64,000 nucleotides of DNA from Hydrogenophaga intermedia (lineage in GTDB: Bacteria; Pseudomonadota; Gammaproteobacteria; Burkholderiales; Burkholderiaceae_C), in the NCBI RefSeq assembly GCF_023715105.1, contig NZ_JAMBNO010000019.1, forward strand, positions 18,441 to 82,440, in the 5' to 3' direction. The stretch's first letter is position 1; each line of letters begins with the position of its first letter. Made by a program: the position numbers and the translations under genes. The notes under the pieces were generated by a model. It saw only the letters and a program-made list of their open reading frames with translations. It made no database searches and was not told where the DNA came from. Shown in pieces: positions 63,612 to 64,000 of the stretch.

Positions 63612-64000
63612 AACGACACTTGATAGGTGCGGATCGCCTGCACATCAACCCGGTCAACGAACGGCTCCATCAAAGACGCCAGTGCAGCGTGAGCGGTCGC
63701 GTGACACCTTGACCAGTGAGCGGCCGGTGGAGGCGCCTCTACGATGGCCTGCAGAGAGGTCGAGTGACAGCCACCAGCCTTGTGCGGACTTCGGCCGCGA
63801 TCAAATGAAGCGCTGCCACGGGTCGGCGCCGAGCCGACCGCGCAAGCCCTTCCTCAAGCAACTGTATGCCTGCAAGGGGTATCCGCTTAGCTCCATCAGC
63901 CCCATTGACACTGTGATTTCATCCAGCAATGGTATCCGATTGCCTCTCCCCGGTGTTCTTGCTCACGACATCCCCATACATCACTGGCGGCGTCACCACC
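63612..64000. other. No recognised gene to window end
   Basis: About 390 bases. A minus-strand frame at 63612-63690 encodes AALASLMEPFVDRVDVQAIR-like residues, but this is too short to identify. Codon and base use differ from the catabolic cluster. A gene may begin beyond the window. Confidence 0.4.

Overview
The window looks like a chromosome or large replicon of a GC-rich betaproteobacterium, most likely a member of the Comamonadaceae (Hydrogenophaga, Acidovorax or Delftia-like). This rests on the assimilatory sulfur cluster layout (TSUP transporter-cysI-DUF934-cysH-cysD-cysN followed by fdxA), on strong C/G third-position bias, and on IS1071 next to an aniline-degradation cluster of the tdn/tad/dca type, an arrangement described in that family. 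The genus assignment is an inference.

Layout. Positions 1-11.6 kb are core genome: dsbB, ferredoxin-NADP reductase, an Fe(II)-trafficking protein, an MnmC-like FAD oxidase, a TSUP permease with the cysteine/sulfate assimilation operon, 7Fe ferredoxin fdxA and a type-2 ferredoxin reductase, ending at a complete tRNA-Asn. Just past the tRNA the character changes: a palindrome cluster, an AlpA-like regulator, hypothetical genes and a CoiA-like protein (11.7-14.0 kb). Next come a LysR gene, an SSS transporter/fatty acid desaturase pair, an ACT-domain protein and a LuxR solo translationally coupled to a 145-aa unknown protein (14.7-20.0 kb).

From 20.2 to 28.7 kb lies what reads as a defence island: a Gabija-like pair (OLD-family ATPase/Toprim nuclease plus UvrD-like helicase, 4-bp overlap), a tightly coupled three-gene module built on an XRE-ImmA/IrrE protease with two unrecognised partners, a C-terminally damaged TIGR02391 (Ymh) gene, a degenerate tandem repeat, an HTH gene with an operator-like palindrome, and an orphan Xre/MbcA/ParS antitoxin without its RES toxin.

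From 28.9 to 43.7 kb mobile elements are nested and broken: an IS66 end, a truncated KfrA-like plasmid gene, a Tn21/Tn501-type mercury transposon (merR-TPCADE, deleted urf2, DUF3330, truncated tnpR) with a second internal terminal repeat and a GlxA-type regulator/monooxygenase pair between the two repeats, a truncated IS21-type istA, a complete IS1071, a complete IS66 element, and an IS1182-type remnant.

From 44.0 to 63.6 kb is one long, same-strand catabolic cluster. TdnQ and TdnT (gamma-glutamylanilide formation and hydrolysis), the Rieske dioxygenase TdnA1A2 and reductase TdnB convert aniline to catechol. A LysR regulator, a [2Fe-2S] ferredoxin and catechol 2,3-dioxygenase follow. The meta-cleavage genes (semialdehyde dehydrogenase, hydrolase, hydratase, decarboxylase, acetaldehyde dehydrogenase, aldolase, tautomerase) take the ring-cleavage product to pyruvate and acetyl-CoA. 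Interspersed are a HbpS/GlcG-like protein, a membrane-anchored monooxygenase-like protein, an SDR, a Bug-type solute receptor, a collapsed BenD/XylL-like dehydrogenase, an amidase and a third hydratase-family gene. All calls come from reading the sequence; no database search was run.
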